Assembly (NCBI RefSeq): GCF_017255185.1
Contig: NZ_JAFKCZ010000009.1
Location: forward strand, 202,778 to 266,777
Length of the DNA: 64,000 nt
From: Parahaliea mediterranea
Lineage (GTDB): Bacteria > Pseudomonadota > Gammaproteobacteria > Pseudomonadales > Halieaceae
Direction of reading: 5' to 3'
Numbering within the stretch: the stretch's first letter is position 1; every line of letters begins with the position of its first letter. Under the pieces are notes generated by a model. The model worked only from the letters and a program-made list of their open reading frames with translations, did not search any database and was not told the origin of the DNA. This document shows, one piece after another, positions 7,979 to 18,169 of the stretch. The translations under genes were made by a program, and so were the position numbers.

Positions 7979-9859
7979 TTAATAAACCGTAATGTCCGCG
8001 GCCTTGCGCAGACCCTGCTGGTACTCCCGCAGCACCAGTTCGCCCAACTCGCGGCCGATTTGTTGTCGCAGCTGTTGCTGGCGCGGGGCCGACAGGCTGG
8101 CGTAACTACCGGGGCTAACCCGGGACACCTCGATTACCTGCGCATCCCCGGCAGCGGTCAGTGTAAAGTCGACCCGGGTCTCGCCCTCCGCCGGCGCGGG
8201 CAGGCGGAACGCGGCCGCCGCCACTGCCGGAGGCAACATGCCGGCGTCCTGTTCGGCGCCAATTTCAAGCTGCCACTCGTACCCCAGATCGTCCGCCACG
8301 TCTTCCACTGATTCACCCTGGCGAAGGCGAGCCACGGCCTGCTCGGCGCGCGCGCTGATGGCCTCCCGCACCTGCCGCTCGGTGATCGTCGCGACAATGT
8401 CCTCACGCACGCTATCCAGCGGCTGCAGCGCCGGAGGGTTGTGTTCGGCGACCCGCAATACCACAAACTGCCGCGGGCTCAGCTCCACCACTTCGCTGTT
8501 GTGCCCCAGCTCCAGCACATCCTCGGAGAACGCCGCGGACAGCAGCGACGGACTGGCGAACAGGCCGTCGAGCTGGTTGCGCGCCACGGGCTCGCTGCGC
8601 TGTACTTCCAGGTCCAGCTCCGCGGCCGGCCCCTCGAGATCCTGCGCGTTGAAGGCGATATCACGCAGCTCCTCGACCGCGCTCAACAGGCGGGCCCTGG
8701 CCTCCCGTTCGCGAATGCGTTGCTCCAGCTCGGGGCGCAGCTCGGCGAGGCTGGGCGCGTCGCCGTCACGGCGCTCGGTCACCTGGATAAAGTGCGTGCC
8801 GGCATCGGTCTCCACCGGCGGCGACACCGCGCCGACCTCAAGGCTGGCAATCGCTTCTTCCATTGCCTCGGGGAAGGCATCGCCACCGCTAAACCCGAGG
8901 TCGCCACCGGCGGAGGCCGAGCCCACGTCGTCGGAATACTCCCCTGCCACCGCGGCGAATGCCTCGCCGCCATCCAGGGCGCTCTGCACGGCTGATACCC
9001 GGGCGGAAAAATCCGCGTCGCTCTCGCCCTCGCCCCGGGTCAGCAGGATATGCGAAACCCGGTTTTCGGTGCGGTACTGGTAACTGTTCTTTTCCTGCTC
9101 ATAGAGCGACTGCAGCTCGTTTTCGTCCACGGGCTCGAAAAAGTCTTCCAGCGCCAGCTCAATGTAGTTGAGCACAACGGTCTCGCGGCTGTAAAAATCG
9201 GATTCATTCTCGCGGTAATAGGCCTCGATCTGCTCCTCGCCGACCTGCACGTCTGTCTGCGCGCTGTCGTAGGGTATGGTGAGGTAGCGCACATCGCGCT
9301 GCTCGGCCACGATGCTCGCGGTCAGATCCAGCTCGGCGGGCGTGGCAAACTCGCTGCCCACCAGGCCGCTGCGCAACTGGTTGATGACCAGGTCCTGTTG
9401 CAGGCCGGCCTTGAAGGACGACGGCGTGAACCCGGCCTGGGCCAGTGCGCTTTTGTACACTTCGGGGGAAAACTCGCCATTCATCTGGAACTGTTCCATG
9501 CCAGCGATAATGCGTCCGAGTTCGCTCTCGGATACCGTCAGTTTCATATCCCCGGCGGACTGTGCCAGCAAGCGCCGCTGTATGATGCCCTCCAGGGCCT
9601 GCCCGCTCAGTCGCTGGTCGTCGAGCAGTGCCGGGTCGATATTCTCCCCGAGCATGGCGATCAACTGCCGCTTCTGGGTATTAACCATCTGCTGCACTTC
9701 CTGGGGACTGATTTCCTCCCCATTGACCTCGGCGACACCCGAGCTACCGCCACCGAGCAAGATGGATTCGATACCAAAGCCGGCAAAGGCGATAACAATG
9801 AGCCATACCACGATCTTGGCCGCGGTACCCTGAATATTCTGGCGTATGTCCTGGAGCAT
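7979..9859 (-). CDS. ppiD: Peptidyl-prolyl isomerase PpiD, membrane-anchored periplasmic chaperone
   Basis: The protein has 626 residues with one N-terminal membrane anchor (KIVVWLIVIAFAGFGIESIL) after MLQDIRQNIQGTAA, the classic PpiD start. A SurA-like N-terminal chaperone region follows, then a parvulin domain around residues 265-360 (VSHILLTRGEGES, GGDLGFSGGDAFPEAMEEA, PVETDAGTHFIQV). It helps newly exported proteins leave the SecYEG translocon. It is located downstream of hupB, as in many gammaproteobacteria, but separated from it by a terminator. Confidence 0.93.
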   Translation of the reverse strand: MLQDIRQNIQGTAAKIVVWLIVIAFAGFGIESILLGGGSSGVAEVNGEEISPQEVQQMVNTQKRQLIAMLGENIDPALLDDQRLSGQALEGIIQRRLLAQSAGDMKLTVSESELGRIIAGMEQFQMNGEFSPEVYKSALAQAGFTPSSFKAGLQQDLVINQLRSGLVGSEFATPAELDLTASIVAEQRDVRYLTIPYDSAQTDVQVGEEQIEAYYRENESDFYSRETVVLNYIELALEDFFEPVDENELQSLYEQEKNSYQYRTENRVSHILLTRGEGESDADFSARVSAVQSALDGGEAFAAVAGEYSDDVGSASAGGDLGFSGGDAFPEAMEEAIASLEVGAVSPPVETDAGTHFIQVTERRDGDAPSLAELRPELEQRIREREARARLLSAVEELRDIAFNAQDLEGPAAELDLEVQRSEPVARNQLDGLFASPSLLSAAFSEDVLELGHNSEVVELSPRQFVVLRVAEHNPPALQPLDSVREDIVATITERQVREAISARAEQAVARLRQGESVEDVADDLGYEWQLEIGAEQDAGMLPPAVAAAAFRLPAPAEGETRVDFTLTAAGDAQVIEVSRVSPGSYASLSAPRQQQLRQQIGRELGELVLREYQQGLRKAADITVY

Positions 9860-9875
9860 TTTTGGGGAGTCCGTT

Positions 9876-9913
9876 AAAAAACCAGTGCGCTTTTATACAA
9901 AAAAGCGCACTGG
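9876..9913 (-). terminator. Intrinsic terminator after hupB
   Basis: On the minus strand a 13-bp perfect stem (CCAGTGCGCTTTT at 9882-9894 pairing with 9901-9913) is followed by six T residues (9876-9881). It ends the hupB transcript just before the ppiD start. A further copy of AGTGCGCTTTT at 9916-9926 extends the repeat. Confidence 0.85.
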
Positions 9914-9992
9914 GTAGTGCGCTTTTGAGGTTGCTGCAAGCCGGTGGCTGCGCCTACGAGGGGCGAGTGCCGCCGGGTTCGAGCCTATTGGC

Positions 9993-10268
9993 TCAGGAGT
10001 TTACCGCGTCTTTCAGCGCCTTGCCCGCCTTGAAGCCGGGGACATTGGAGGCGGCAATCTGGATGGTCTGCCCGGTTTGCGGGTTGCGACCTTCGCGCGC
10101 GGCGCGGTGCTTGACGGCAAACGTGCCGAAACCAACCAGGGAAACCTGGTCACCTTTGGCGAGTGCCTCGGTGATACTGTCTACGACGGCATCCAGGGCA
10201 CGGCCAGCGGAGGCTTTGGGCAGATCGGCAGCCGCCGCGATTGCATCAATAAGTTCGGTCTTGTTCAC
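9993..10268 (-). CDS. hupB: DNA-binding protein HU-beta
   Basis: This is a 91-residue bacterial histone-like protein starting [20 protein letters not shown], with the HU arm region ([22 protein letters not shown]) and the C-terminal [11 protein letters not shown]. It compacts the nucleoid and binds distorted DNA as a homo- or heterodimer. The order lon-hupB-ppiD is conserved in gammaproteobacteria. A 210-bp gap separates it from lon, leaving room for its own promoter. Confidence 0.97.
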   Translation of the reverse strand: MNKTELIDAIAAAADLPKASAGRALDAVVDSITEALAKGDQVSLVGFGTFAVKHRAAREGRNPQTGQTIQIAASNVPGFKAGKALKDAVNS

Positions 10269-10478
10269 ACTTATCCCCTTGGAAGTTATAGGTGAAGTTC
10301 TAGTTGACCCCGCGGGTGGAGCCGCGGGCTTTCTTCAGAGTGTACGGTCGACACTTCGCGATGAAACAGAGCCGGGAAATAACTGGGTGAGCAGTGTAAA
10401 AACCCGGCCCCACGGTCACTCATTCAGACGGCTGACTTTATACCAGAGCCCTGACAACGGTCAACCGCGAGCCCCCGT

Positions 10479-12887
10479 TTAATGCGTGTTTATGCGGCTT
10501 TGCTCACCCTGTTCCTCCTCGGACGAGCCGGTGATCGTGCCGGCCAGGTACTCTTCGTCGGTGAGCGGTTCCGGCATGTACTCCAATGCAATGGCGAGCA
10601 CTTCGTCGATCCACTTGACCGCGCGAATCTCGAGATCTTCCTTGATGTTGTCCGGAACTTCCTTCAGGTCGCGTTCGTTTTCCTTGGGAATGATCACGGT
10701 CTTGATGCCGCCGCGTCGCGCGGCCAGCAGTTTTTCCTTCAGGCCACCGATCGGCAACACCTCGCCACGCAGGGTGATTTCGCCGGTCATGGCCACGTCC
10801 GCGCGTACCGGAATACCCGTGCACACCGACACAAGCGCGGTGCACATAGCGATCCCCGCACTGGGGCCATCCTTGGGAGTGGCACCTTCGGGAACATGAA
10901 TGTGCACGTCGTGTTTCTCATGGTAACTTGCGTTGATACCCAGCACCTGGGAACGACTGCGCACCACGGTCGTGGCCGCCTGGATGGATTCCTGCATGAC
11001 GTCGCCGAGTGAGCCGGTTTTCACATGCCGCCCCTTGCCGGCCACCGACACCGCCTCGATGGTCAGCAGCTCGCCGCCGACCGAGGTCCAGGCCAAACCG
11101 GTGACCTGGCCGATTTTGTTCTCTTCCTCGGCGATACCGAAGTTGAACTTGCGCACGCCCAGCAGGTCACTGAGCATCTCGCGCGTCACCGCCCCGCCCT
11201 CGCTGTCGCCGAGAGCAATGGCCTTGACCATTTTCCGGCACACCTTGGCGATTTCGCGCTCCAGCGCGCGCACGCCGGCCTCGCGGGTGTAGTAACGGAT
11301 GATGTCGATGACCGTGTCTTCCGGCATCTCGATTTCATCTTTTTTCAGGCCGTTGCGCTTGATTTGCTTGGGGATCAGGTAGCGCCGGGCAATGTTGACC
11401 TTCTCGTCCTCGGTGTAACCCGGAATACGGATCACTTCCATGCGGTCCAGCAGCGGACCGGGGATGTTCATGGTGTTGGAGGTACACACGAACATCACAT
11501 CGGAGAGGTCGTAGTCCACCTCCAGGTAGTGGTCGTTAAAGGCGTGGTTTTGCTCCGGGTCCAGCACCTCGAGCATCGCCGAGGCGGGATCGCCCCGGTG
11601 ATCCATGCCCATCTTGTCGATCTCGTCGAGCAGGAACAGCGGATTGCGCACCCCGGCCTTGGCCATTTTCTGCAGCAATTTACCGGGCATGGAACCGATG
11701 TAGGTGCGGCGGTGGCCGCGAATTTCGGCCTCGTCGCGCACACCACCCAGGGCCATGCGCACGAACTTGCGGTTGGTGGCGCGAGCCAGCGATTCGCCGA
11801 GGGAGGTCTTGCCGACCCCGGGCGGGCCCACCAGGCACAGCACCGGCCCCTTCACCTTGCGCACGCGCTTCTGCACCGCGAGGTATTCGAGAATGCGCTC
11901 CTTCACCTCTTCGAGCCCGTAATGGTCTTCGTCGAGAATGACCTCGGCGCGCTTGAGGTCGTGCTTGACCTTGCTGCGCTTGGCCCAGGGCACCGACACC
12001 ATCCAGTCGATATAACTGCGCACCACCGAGGCCTCGGCGGACATCGGCGACATCATCTTCAGCTTCGACAGCTCGGACAGCGCTTTGTCGCGCGCCTCTT
12101 CGGGCATTTTGGCCTCGTCGATACGCCCTTGCAGCTCATCCAGCTCGTTCGGCGCCTCGTCCATCTCGCCGAGTTCCTTCTGGATGGCCTTCATCTGCTC
12201 GTTGAGATAGTACTCGCGCTGGCTTTTCTCCATCTGCTTCTTGACGCGGCCGCGGATGCGCTTTTCCACCTGGAACAGGTCGATCTCCGCCTCCATCAGG
12301 CCCATCAGGTGCTCCAGGCGGGCGCGGATATCGGACATCTCGAGAATCTTTTGCTTCTCTTCCAGATCCACGCTCATGTGGGCGGCGATGGTGTCCGCCA
12401 GGCGGCCGGGCTCGTCGATGCCGGTCAGCGAGGTCAGCACCTCGGCGGGCACTTTCTTGCTCAGGTTGACGTATTTCTCGAACTGGCCGACGGTGGAGCG
12501 CAACAGCCCCTCGACCTCGTCCTCGGGAATCTCGTCGCTCTCGATCTCGCGCACCCCCGCCACCGCGAAGGCGCCCTCGTCGTCGACGCTGTCGACCACC
12601 GCGCGGTAACCGCCCTCGACCAGCACCTTGATGGTGCCGTCCGGCAGTTTCAGCAGCTGCAGGATATTGGACACGGTGCCCACCTGGTAAATGTCGTCGG
12701 CGCCGGGGTTGTCGTCGGCGGCATCGCGCTGCGCGACAAGCAGCACCTGCTTGTCACTGGCCATCGCGTCTTCCAGCGCCTCGATGGATTTCTCCCTGCC
12801 GACGAACAGCGGCAGCACCATGTGCGGGTAGACCACCACATCGCGCAGCGGCAACAGGGGAAGTTCGATGACTGAGGAAGCACCCAT
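10479..12887 (-). CDS. lon: ATP-dependent protease Lon
   Basis: About 802 residues from the ATG at 12887 (MGASSVIELPLLPLRDVVV), preceded by GGAGATTACT; the frame stays open to 12989, but that extension is unlike Lon. The N-domain is followed by the AAA+ module with Walker A (GPPGVGKTSLGESLA) and Walker B (FLLDEIDKM), and by the C-terminal Ser-Lys protease with Ser in PKDGPSAGIAMC and Lys in LKEKLLAARRGGI. It degrades misfolded and regulatory proteins in the cytosol and forms hexamers. The last 25 residues are acidic and variable (GSSEEEQGEQ). Confidence 0.97.
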   Translation of the reverse strand: MGASSVIELPLLPLRDVVVYPHMVLPLFVGREKSIEALEDAMASDKQVLLVAQRDAADDNPGADDIYQVGTVSNILQLLKLPDGTIKVLVEGGYRAVVDSVDDEGAFAVAGVREIESDEIPEDEVEGLLRSTVGQFEKYVNLSKKVPAEVLTSLTGIDEPGRLADTIAAHMSVDLEEKQKILEMSDIRARLEHLMGLMEAEIDLFQVEKRIRGRVKKQMEKSQREYYLNEQMKAIQKELGEMDEAPNELDELQGRIDEAKMPEEARDKALSELSKLKMMSPMSAEASVVRSYIDWMVSVPWAKRSKVKHDLKRAEVILDEDHYGLEEVKERILEYLAVQKRVRKVKGPVLCLVGPPGVGKTSLGESLARATNRKFVRMALGGVRDEAEIRGHRRTYIGSMPGKLLQKMAKAGVRNPLFLLDEIDKMGMDHRGDPASAMLEVLDPEQNHAFNDHYLEVDYDLSDVMFVCTSNTMNIPGPLLDRMEVIRIPGYTEDEKVNIARRYLIPKQIKRNGLKKDEIEMPEDTVIDIIRYYTREAGVRALEREIAKVCRKMVKAIALGDSEGGAVTREMLSDLLGVRKFNFGIAEEENKIGQVTGLAWTSVGGELLTIEAVSVAGKGRHVKTGSLGDVMQESIQAATTVVRSRSQVLGINASYHEKHDVHIHVPEGATPKDGPSAGIAMCTALVSVCTGIPVRADVAMTGEITLRGEVLPIGGLKEKLLAARRGGIKTVIIPKENERDLKEVPDNIKEDLEIRAVKWIDEVLAIALEYMPEPLTDEEYLAGTITGSSEEEQGEQSRINTH

Positions 12888-13022
12888 AGTAATCTCCGGG
12901 TTGGGGGGGAATATCAGGCCAATACCGTTATATGGGGCCGTATGGGGACAACACAAGGGTCGCCCTGCCTGCTTCGCCCCTGGGCGCACCCCGGGATGGC
13001 CCGGAGTGCGCGGAAGGTCCCG

Positions 13023-14315
13023 CTAGTCGTCCGTGGACGCCGCGCGGGCCGCGGGCTCGCTGTTCTGGTACACCAGCAGGGGCTCGGAGTCGCCGCGAAT
13101 CACGGATTCGTCGATCACCACCTTGCTGACATCATCCCGCGAGGGGATGTTGTACATGGAGTCCAGCAACACGCCCTCGAGGATCGAGCGCAGGCCGCGG
13201 GCACCGGTCTTGCGCTCCATGGCGCGCTCGGCGATGGCGCGCAGGCCGTCCTCGCGGAAGTCCACCTCGACCCCCTCCATCTCGAACAGCTTGCTGTACT
13301 GCTTGGTGAGGGAGTTCTTGGGCTCGGTCAGGATTTTGACCAGCGCCGCGACATCCAGTTCCTCCAGGGTCGCGATTACCGGCAGACGCCCCACGAACTC
13401 GGGGATCAGGCCGTACTGCACCAGATCCTCGGGCTCGAGGTCGAACAGCAACTCGCCGACATTGCGGCTCTCATCCTTGCTCTTGACCTCGGCGCCGAAA
13501 CCGATCCCGCCCTTTTCCGAGCGGTTGCGGATCACCTTGTCGAGGCCGGCGAAGGCGCCGCCACAGATGAACAGGATATTGGAGGTGTCGACCTGCAGGA
13601 ATTCCTGCTGCGGGTGCTTGCGGCCGCCCTGGGGCGGCACCGAGGCCACGGTGCCCTCGATCAGCTTGAGCAGGGCCTGCTGCACACCCTCCCCCGACAC
13701 ATCGCGGGTGATGGAGGGGTTGTCGGACTTGCGCGAGATCTTGTCGATCTCGTCGATATAGACAATGCCCACCTGGGCCTTTTCCACATCGTAGTCGCAC
13801 TTCTGCAGCAGCTTCTGGATGATGTTCTCCACATCCTCGCCCACGTAGCCCGCCTCGGTGAGGGTGGTGGCGTCGGCGATGGTGAAGGGCACGTCCAGCA
13901 GGCGCGCCAGGGTCTCCGCCAGCAGGGTCTTGCCGCTGCCGGTGGGGCCCACCAGCAGGATGTTGCTCTTGCCCAGCTCCACGTCCTCGCCGCGGCCCTG
14001 GCCGTGGCGCAAACGCTTGTAGTGGTTGTACACGGCGACAGACAGTACCTTTTTGGCACGCTGCTGGCCAATCACATACTCGTCCAGGATCTCGTTGATT
14101 TCCCGGGGTACCGGCAGGTGCTCCTGCTTGGCGTCGGAGCCGCTTTCCTGGACTTCTTCGCGAATAATATCGTTGCAGAGATCGACACATTCATCGCAAA
14201 TGAAGACCGATGGTCCGGCGATCAGCTTGCGTACTTCATGCTGGCTCTTGCCGCAAAACGAGCAGTACAGCAGTTTTCCGCCATCATCGCCGGATTTGGT
14301 GGTTTCGTCACTCAT
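13023..14315 (-). CDS. clpX: ClpXP unfoldase subunit ClpX
   Basis: The protein has 430 residues. It has an N-terminal zinc-binding domain with four Cys ([11 protein letters not shown] and ICDECVDLC), an AAA+ domain with Walker A ([12 protein letters not shown]) and Walker B ([10 protein letters not shown]), and sensor and RKH-type pore loops of the family. ClpX recognises, unfolds and feeds substrates into ClpP, encoded immediately upstream. A 135-bp gap separates it from lon, which is consistent with a separate heat-shock promoter for lon. Confidence 0.97.
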   Translation of the reverse strand: MSDETTKSGDDGGKLLYCSFCGKSQHEVRKLIAGPSVFICDECVDLCNDIIREEVQESGSDAKQEHLPVPREINEILDEYVIGQQRAKKVLSVAVYNHYKRLRHGQGRGEDVELGKSNILLVGPTGSGKTLLAETLARLLDVPFTIADATTLTEAGYVGEDVENIIQKLLQKCDYDVEKAQVGIVYIDEIDKISRKSDNPSITRDVSGEGVQQALLKLIEGTVASVPPQGGRKHPQQEFLQVDTSNILFICGGAFAGLDKVIRNRSEKGGIGFGAEVKSKDESRNVGELLFDLEPEDLVQYGLIPEFVGRLPVIATLEELDVAALVKILTEPKNSLTKQYSKLFEMEGVEVDFREDGLRAIAERAMERKTGARGLRSILEGVLLDSMYNIPSRDDVSKVVIDESVIRGDSEPLLVYQNSEPAARAASTDD

Positions 14316-14424
14316 TCAATCGACCTACGTACTTCCTATCGAAACTTCGCGTGCTACGACCCTAAGATGATGTTTTTTACCCGGCTTTGCAAGCCCGGCC
14401 ATTCTCTCGGGGTCGGCCCGCGAC

Positions 14425-15066
14425 TTACTGGCTGGCGGCCGAGCGGCTGGTTACCACCGCGTCGATCAGGCCATATTCGCGGCTCTGCTCGGCGTTCATG
14501 AAGCGGTCGCGCTCGGTGTCGCGTTCGATAGTCGCGATATCCTGACCGGTGTGCTCGGCCATCAACTGGTTCAGTCGCTCGCGGATAATCAGGATTTCCC
14601 GGGCGTGAATATCGATGTCCGTCGCCTGGCCCTGGGCGCCGCCGCTGGGCTGGTGGATCATGGTCCGCGCGTTGGGCAGGCACAGGCGCTTGCCCTTCGC
14701 GCCGCCACACAGCAGGAAGGCGCCCATGGAAGCGGCCTGGCCGATGCACATGGTGCTGACGTCGGGCTTGATGAACTGCATGGTGTCGTAGATGGACAGC
14801 CCCGCCGTCACCGACCCGCCGGGCGAGTTGATGTAGAGGTGGATGTCCTTGTCGGGGTTTTCCGACTCCAGGAACAGCAGTTGCGCCACGATCAGGTTGG
14901 CCATCTGGTCCTCGACCGGCCCCACGGCGAAAATCACCCGCTCCTTGAGCAGGCGGGAATAGATATCATAAGAACGCTCGCCCCGGGAGGTCTGCTCGAC
15001 CACCATGGGTATAAGGCCCAGGTTATTGATGGTGTTCTTGTTGTAACCGTCGAACTGGTTTGGCAT
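14425..15066 (-). CDS. clpP: ATP-dependent Clp protease proteolytic subunit
   Basis: 213 residues from the ATG at 15066 ([20 protein letters not shown]); the frame remains open to 15231, but the extension has no family resemblance. The catalytic triad is visible: Ser in [14 protein letters not shown], His in [10 protein letters not shown], Asp in [10 protein letters not shown]. It forms tetradecameric peptidase barrels with ClpX or ClpA caps. It lies between tig and clpX in the universally conserved tig-clpP-clpX order. Confidence 0.97.
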   Translation of the reverse strand: MPNQFDGYNKNTINNLGLIPMVVEQTSRGERSYDIYSRLLKERVIFAVGPVEDQMANLIVAQLLFLESENPDKDIHLYINSPGGSVTAGLSIYDTMQFIKPDVSTMCIGQAASMGAFLLCGGAKGKRLCLPNARTMIHQPSGGAQGQATDIDIHAREILIIRERLNQLMAEHTGQDIATIERDTERDRFMNAEQSREYGLIDAVVTSRSAASQ

Positions 15067-15136
15067 TTGGTCGCGTCCCCGTGATGAATTTTGGGTGTGG
15101 AGGGGCGGCCTCGGCGGCCGCCCCGGGGAGCGCGCC

Positions 15137-16456
15137 TCAGGCTTCCGGCCGTGCCTGGCCGATCGCCTCCTGATAGCTGCACTCCTGCTCAGTGATTTGG
15201 GCACTCTCCAGCAGTTTTTCAACCACCGCATCTTCCAATACCTTGGATTCTACGGAAGACAGCTGCTCCTGGTTTGAATAGTACCAGTTGACCACCTCTT
15301 CCGGCTCCTGGTAAGTGGATGCCATTTCCTCGATGGTCGCGCGCACCTGGTCGGGGTCGGCCTTGAGCTCGAACTGGCTGATCATCTCCGACAGGATCAG
15401 ACCCAGCTTGACCCGGCGCTCGGCGTTCTCCGCGAACATCTCGTCGGGCAGCAGCGATTTCAGGTCGAGGTTCTGGGCCGCGCCGCCGAACTGCTGGAAG
15501 GTCTGCTGGCGCAGCACGTCGACCTCCTGGCTAATCAGCGCACGGGGCACTTCCAGCGCCTCGTGGGCCTCGATCACGGCGTCCATTACCTGCTGCTTGA
15601 CCTTGCCCTCGATGGCGTTTTTCAGCTCGCGGGCCATGTTCTCGCCCACTTCCTTGCGGAACTGCTCCTCGCCGCCCTCTTCCACGCCGTAAAGCTTGAA
15701 CAGGTCCTCGTTCAGCTCGGCGGGAGTCAGCGCGGTGACCTTGTTGAGCTTGATCGCGAACTCCACGGCGGCACCCTTGAGGTCCTCGTTGTGGTAATCC
15801 TCGGGGAAGGTCAGGGAGAGGGTTTTTTCCTCGCCGGCTTTCATGCCCACGATGCCGTCCTCAAAACCCGGGATCATGCGCCCGGAGCCCAGTTCCAGGT
15901 CGGAGCCTTCCGCGCTACCGCCCTCGAAAGCCTCGCCGTCCTTGGTGCCGGCGTAGTCGATATTGACCTTGTCGCCCTCTTGCGCGGCGCGCTCGACCTC
16001 GTCCCAGCTGCCCTGCTGCTTGCGGAACACCTCGATAATGTTATCGACGTCCTCATCGGTGACTTCGGCAACCGGCTTTTCCACGGCGAAATCTTTCATT
16101 TCCACCAGGTCCACTTCCGGGAACACCTCGAAGGTGGCCACATACTCCAGGTCCTTGCCGGCCTCCAGGGTTCTGGGCTCAATGCTCGGCTGGCCGGCGG
16201 GGCGCAGCTTTTCCTGCACCACCGCCTCCTGGAAGGACTGGCTCATGACCTCGCCCAGCACTTCCTGGCGCACGCCCTGACCGAAGCGCTGGCGCATGAT
16301 TTTCATCGGCACCTTGCCCGGGCGGAAGCCCGGCAGACGGACATTGCCGGCCGCCTTTTGCAGCCGTGAATCGACTTCGCTGTCGACACGCTCGGCGGGT
16401 ACCCCGACGGTTAAACGACGCTCCAGACCCGAAGTCGTTTCAATAGAGACCTGCAT
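15137..16456 (-). CDS. tig: Trigger factor, ribosome-associated chaperone
   Basis: The protein has 439 residues. The N-terminal ribosome-binding signature ([17 protein letters not shown]), a central FKBP-type PPIase domain (residues about 150-245, [21 protein letters not shown]) and the C-terminal chaperone arms are all present. It binds nascent chains at the exit tunnel via ribosomal protein L23. It is the first gene of the leftward tig-clpP-clpX-lon cluster. Confidence 0.97.
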   Translation of the reverse strand: MQVSIETTSGLERRLTVGVPAERVDSEVDSRLQKAAGNVRLPGFRPGKVPMKIMRQRFGQGVRQEVLGEVMSQSFQEAVVQEKLRPAGQPSIEPRTLEAGKDLEYVATFEVFPEVDLVEMKDFAVEKPVAEVTDEDVDNIIEVFRKQQGSWDEVERAAQEGDKVNIDYAGTKDGEAFEGGSAEGSDLELGSGRMIPGFEDGIVGMKAGEEKTLSLTFPEDYHNEDLKGAAVEFAIKLNKVTALTPAELNEDLFKLYGVEEGGEEQFRKEVGENMARELKNAIEGKVKQQVMDAVIEAHEALEVPRALISQEVDVLRQQTFQQFGGAAQNLDLKSLLPDEMFAENAERRVKLGLILSEMISQFELKADPDQVRATIEEMASTYQEPEEVVNWYYSNQEQLSSVESKVLEDAVVEKLLESAQITEQECSYQEAIGQARPEA

Positions 16457-16706
16457 GGTTATTCCTCACAATCCGAAAAGAGTCGGGCGACCCGCGCCCG
16501 GGTGTTCACGCGGCCGCCCACACAGGCTCCGCTGGAAACTGTATTTACAGGCTGTTGAAAACGGCCCGTTCCGCCCTGCGTCCGGGTATCCGCTTCAACA
16601 CCCTGCAACGCCAGGTGCCCGCCTCGCGGACACCTGCCGCAAGGTGGCTTGAAAAAGCGGCTTGAAAAGCCTTGTGACAGGCGTTTTCAATACCCCATAC
16701 AAAACA

Positions 16707-16791
16707 TGGTGCGGAAGGGGGGACTTGAACCCCCACACATTGCTGCACTAGAACCTAAATCTAGCGTGTCTACCAATTCCACCACTTCCGC
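16707..16791 (-). tRNA. tRNA-Leu (anticodon UAG)
   Basis: On the minus strand an 85-nt tRNA reads from GCGGAAG (5' acceptor, 16791) to its complement CTTCCGC, discriminator A and an encoded CCA (16707-16709). The anticodon stem-loop CTAGATTTAGGTTCTAG gives anticodon TAG. The class II long variable arm and the T-loop GTTCAAGTC are present. It lies upstream of tig on the same strand. Confidence 0.97.
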
Positions 16792-17018
16792 ATGTTCTCG
16801 CCGCCCCGCTGCCAGCCGCGCCAGGGCGGCCCGCCGGTCCTTATTTAGAGGCGCCCTTACAAAGACACCCTAAGCGATTGATTTCCCGGTATTAAAATGC
16901 CGAAAAAACTGTGATTGGGCGGAGTTACAAGGGCGCAGATTCTGCCACAAAGCGCCCCCCCGTTCAACTGCGGCGCGCGCAGCGCAAAGCCAGGCGCCGC
17001 GCGGCCTTGCGCCTGGCC

Positions 17019-18101
17019 TCAATCGGTGAGACAGGCCGGATCGAAGGCGAACTCGCCGCGCAGCCAAGCCGCCACCTCCGCGGCCGCGGGGCCGGGCAAG
17101 TCGGCATACTCGGCGGCCAGCGCCCGGCGCCTGTCCGGCGCGATACCATCCAGGCCCTCGCGCTGGAACAACGCCCCGTCGCGCCGCAGGCGCGTCCACA
17201 GGGACGCCCCGAGCTCTCGCGCCTCCCAGTCAGCGGGCGGGCGCGCGGTGGCGTGCAGCTCGGCGAGGCCCCGCAGCGCCGGCAGCGACAGCCAGGCCTG
17301 GTTCATGGGGTTGCAGAAATGCCCCGCCAGGCGGCTCCGCAGTCCCGGTTCGCGGCCCGGCAGCGGCTCCAGGTAAAGGTGCTTGCTGCGCAGGGCGCCG
17401 TCATTCACCGGGTAGTTGTCCCACAGGGTCAGGGGCCGCCCGAAGGCGCGCGCCAGCGGCGCCAGGTCGGCGGTCGAGATGCGCTCCGCGCACACCCGGT
17501 TCCCGGTCCAGAAAATGTCCACATCCGCCGGCAGCAGGCGACCCAGCCTGCTCCAGTAGTCCGCCGGCATCGCGCCAAAATGCTTCTCCAGCACCGGGTC
17601 GCAAGAGTAATAGGTGGGGCACATCAGCAGGCGCGTCCGCGGCGACCAGGCCCGCACATCGGCGACAATTTCCGCCTGCCGCTCGGCCAGATCGGGAACG
17701 TCCCCCGGCATGTCGTCGAACAGCAGGGCCAACAGGTCGCCGCGCAGCTCCTGCAGGCGCCGTATCTTGTCTCGCAACTGGCGGCGCTCGGTATCGCCAT
17801 AGCGACGGTAGAGGGCAAAGGGCGACAGGCCGACCCCGAAGTGCAGGCCCGCCCCGCGGAAGCAGGCGGCCAGCCCGAGGAGTTCGCGCCACCGGGGCCG
17901 CGGCCAATGACGCTGCCACTGCCGGCGCAAGAAGGGGTCGGCCTTGGGGCAGTAGAGGTAGCTGTTGAGCCCGAGCCGCGGCAGCAGGCGGGCATAGGCG
18001 CGGCGATCGAGGTCGCGCCAGGGCCGCCCGTAGAAACCCTCGACCACCCCCGTCAGGAAGGGCCGATCGCCGCCGGGCGCCTCCATGGGCAGCGCTGACA
18101 T
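17019..18101 (-). CDS. GH84-family beta-N-acetylglucosaminidase (O-GlcNAcase-like), no signal peptide
   Basis: The protein has 360 residues. The N-terminal GVVEGFYGRPW (residues 18-28), the substrate-contacting YCPKADP (Lys53) and the neighbouring catalytic aspartates in LLFDDMPG (Asp129-Asp130) are hallmarks of glycoside hydrolase family 84, which removes N-acetylglucosamine by substrate-assisted catalysis. Asn/Asp-rich later motifs (FWTGNRVCAE, LWDNYPVNDG) fit too. Unlike many secreted bacterial GH84 enzymes it has no signal peptide and consists essentially of the catalytic barrel, so it should be cytosolic; the substrate (imported chito-oligosaccharide, hyaluronan fragments or a glycoprotein) is unknown. 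It stands alone between tRNA-Leu and an orphan RNA. Confidence 0.85.
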   Translation of the reverse strand: MSALPMEAPGGDRPFLTGVVEGFYGRPWRDLDRRAYARLLPRLGLNSYLYCPKADPFLRRQWQRHWPRPRWRELLGLAACFRGAGLHFGVGLSPFALYRRYGDTERRQLRDKIRRLQELRGDLLALLFDDMPGDVPDLAERQAEIVADVRAWSPRTRLLMCPTYYSCDPVLEKHFGAMPADYWSRLGRLLPADVDIFWTGNRVCAERISTADLAPLARAFGRPLTLWDNYPVNDGALRSKHLYLEPLPGREPGLRSRLAGHFCNPMNQAWLSLPALRGLAELHATARPPADWEARELGASLWTRLRRDGALFQREGLDGIAPDRRRALAAEYADLPGPAAAEVAAWLRGEFAFDPACLTD

Positions 18102-18169
18102 TCCCGCTCCTTATATCTGAATATAATTGATCGTTATTTCAATATTTCGAAATAAGCTAAAAATCAGAA

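Noticed and set aside
11025..12875. 616-residue open frame antisense to lon
   Set aside because: His/Leu-rich shadow of the Lon frame with no signature.
12888..12989. N-terminal extension of Lon by 34 residues
   Set aside because: The extension has no resemblance to Lon; the ATG at 12887 has a good ribosome site and the family N-terminus.
15067..15231. N-terminal extension of ClpP by 55 residues
   Set aside because: It overlaps the end of tig and looks like out-of-frame coding; [10 protein letters not shown] is the normal region of start.
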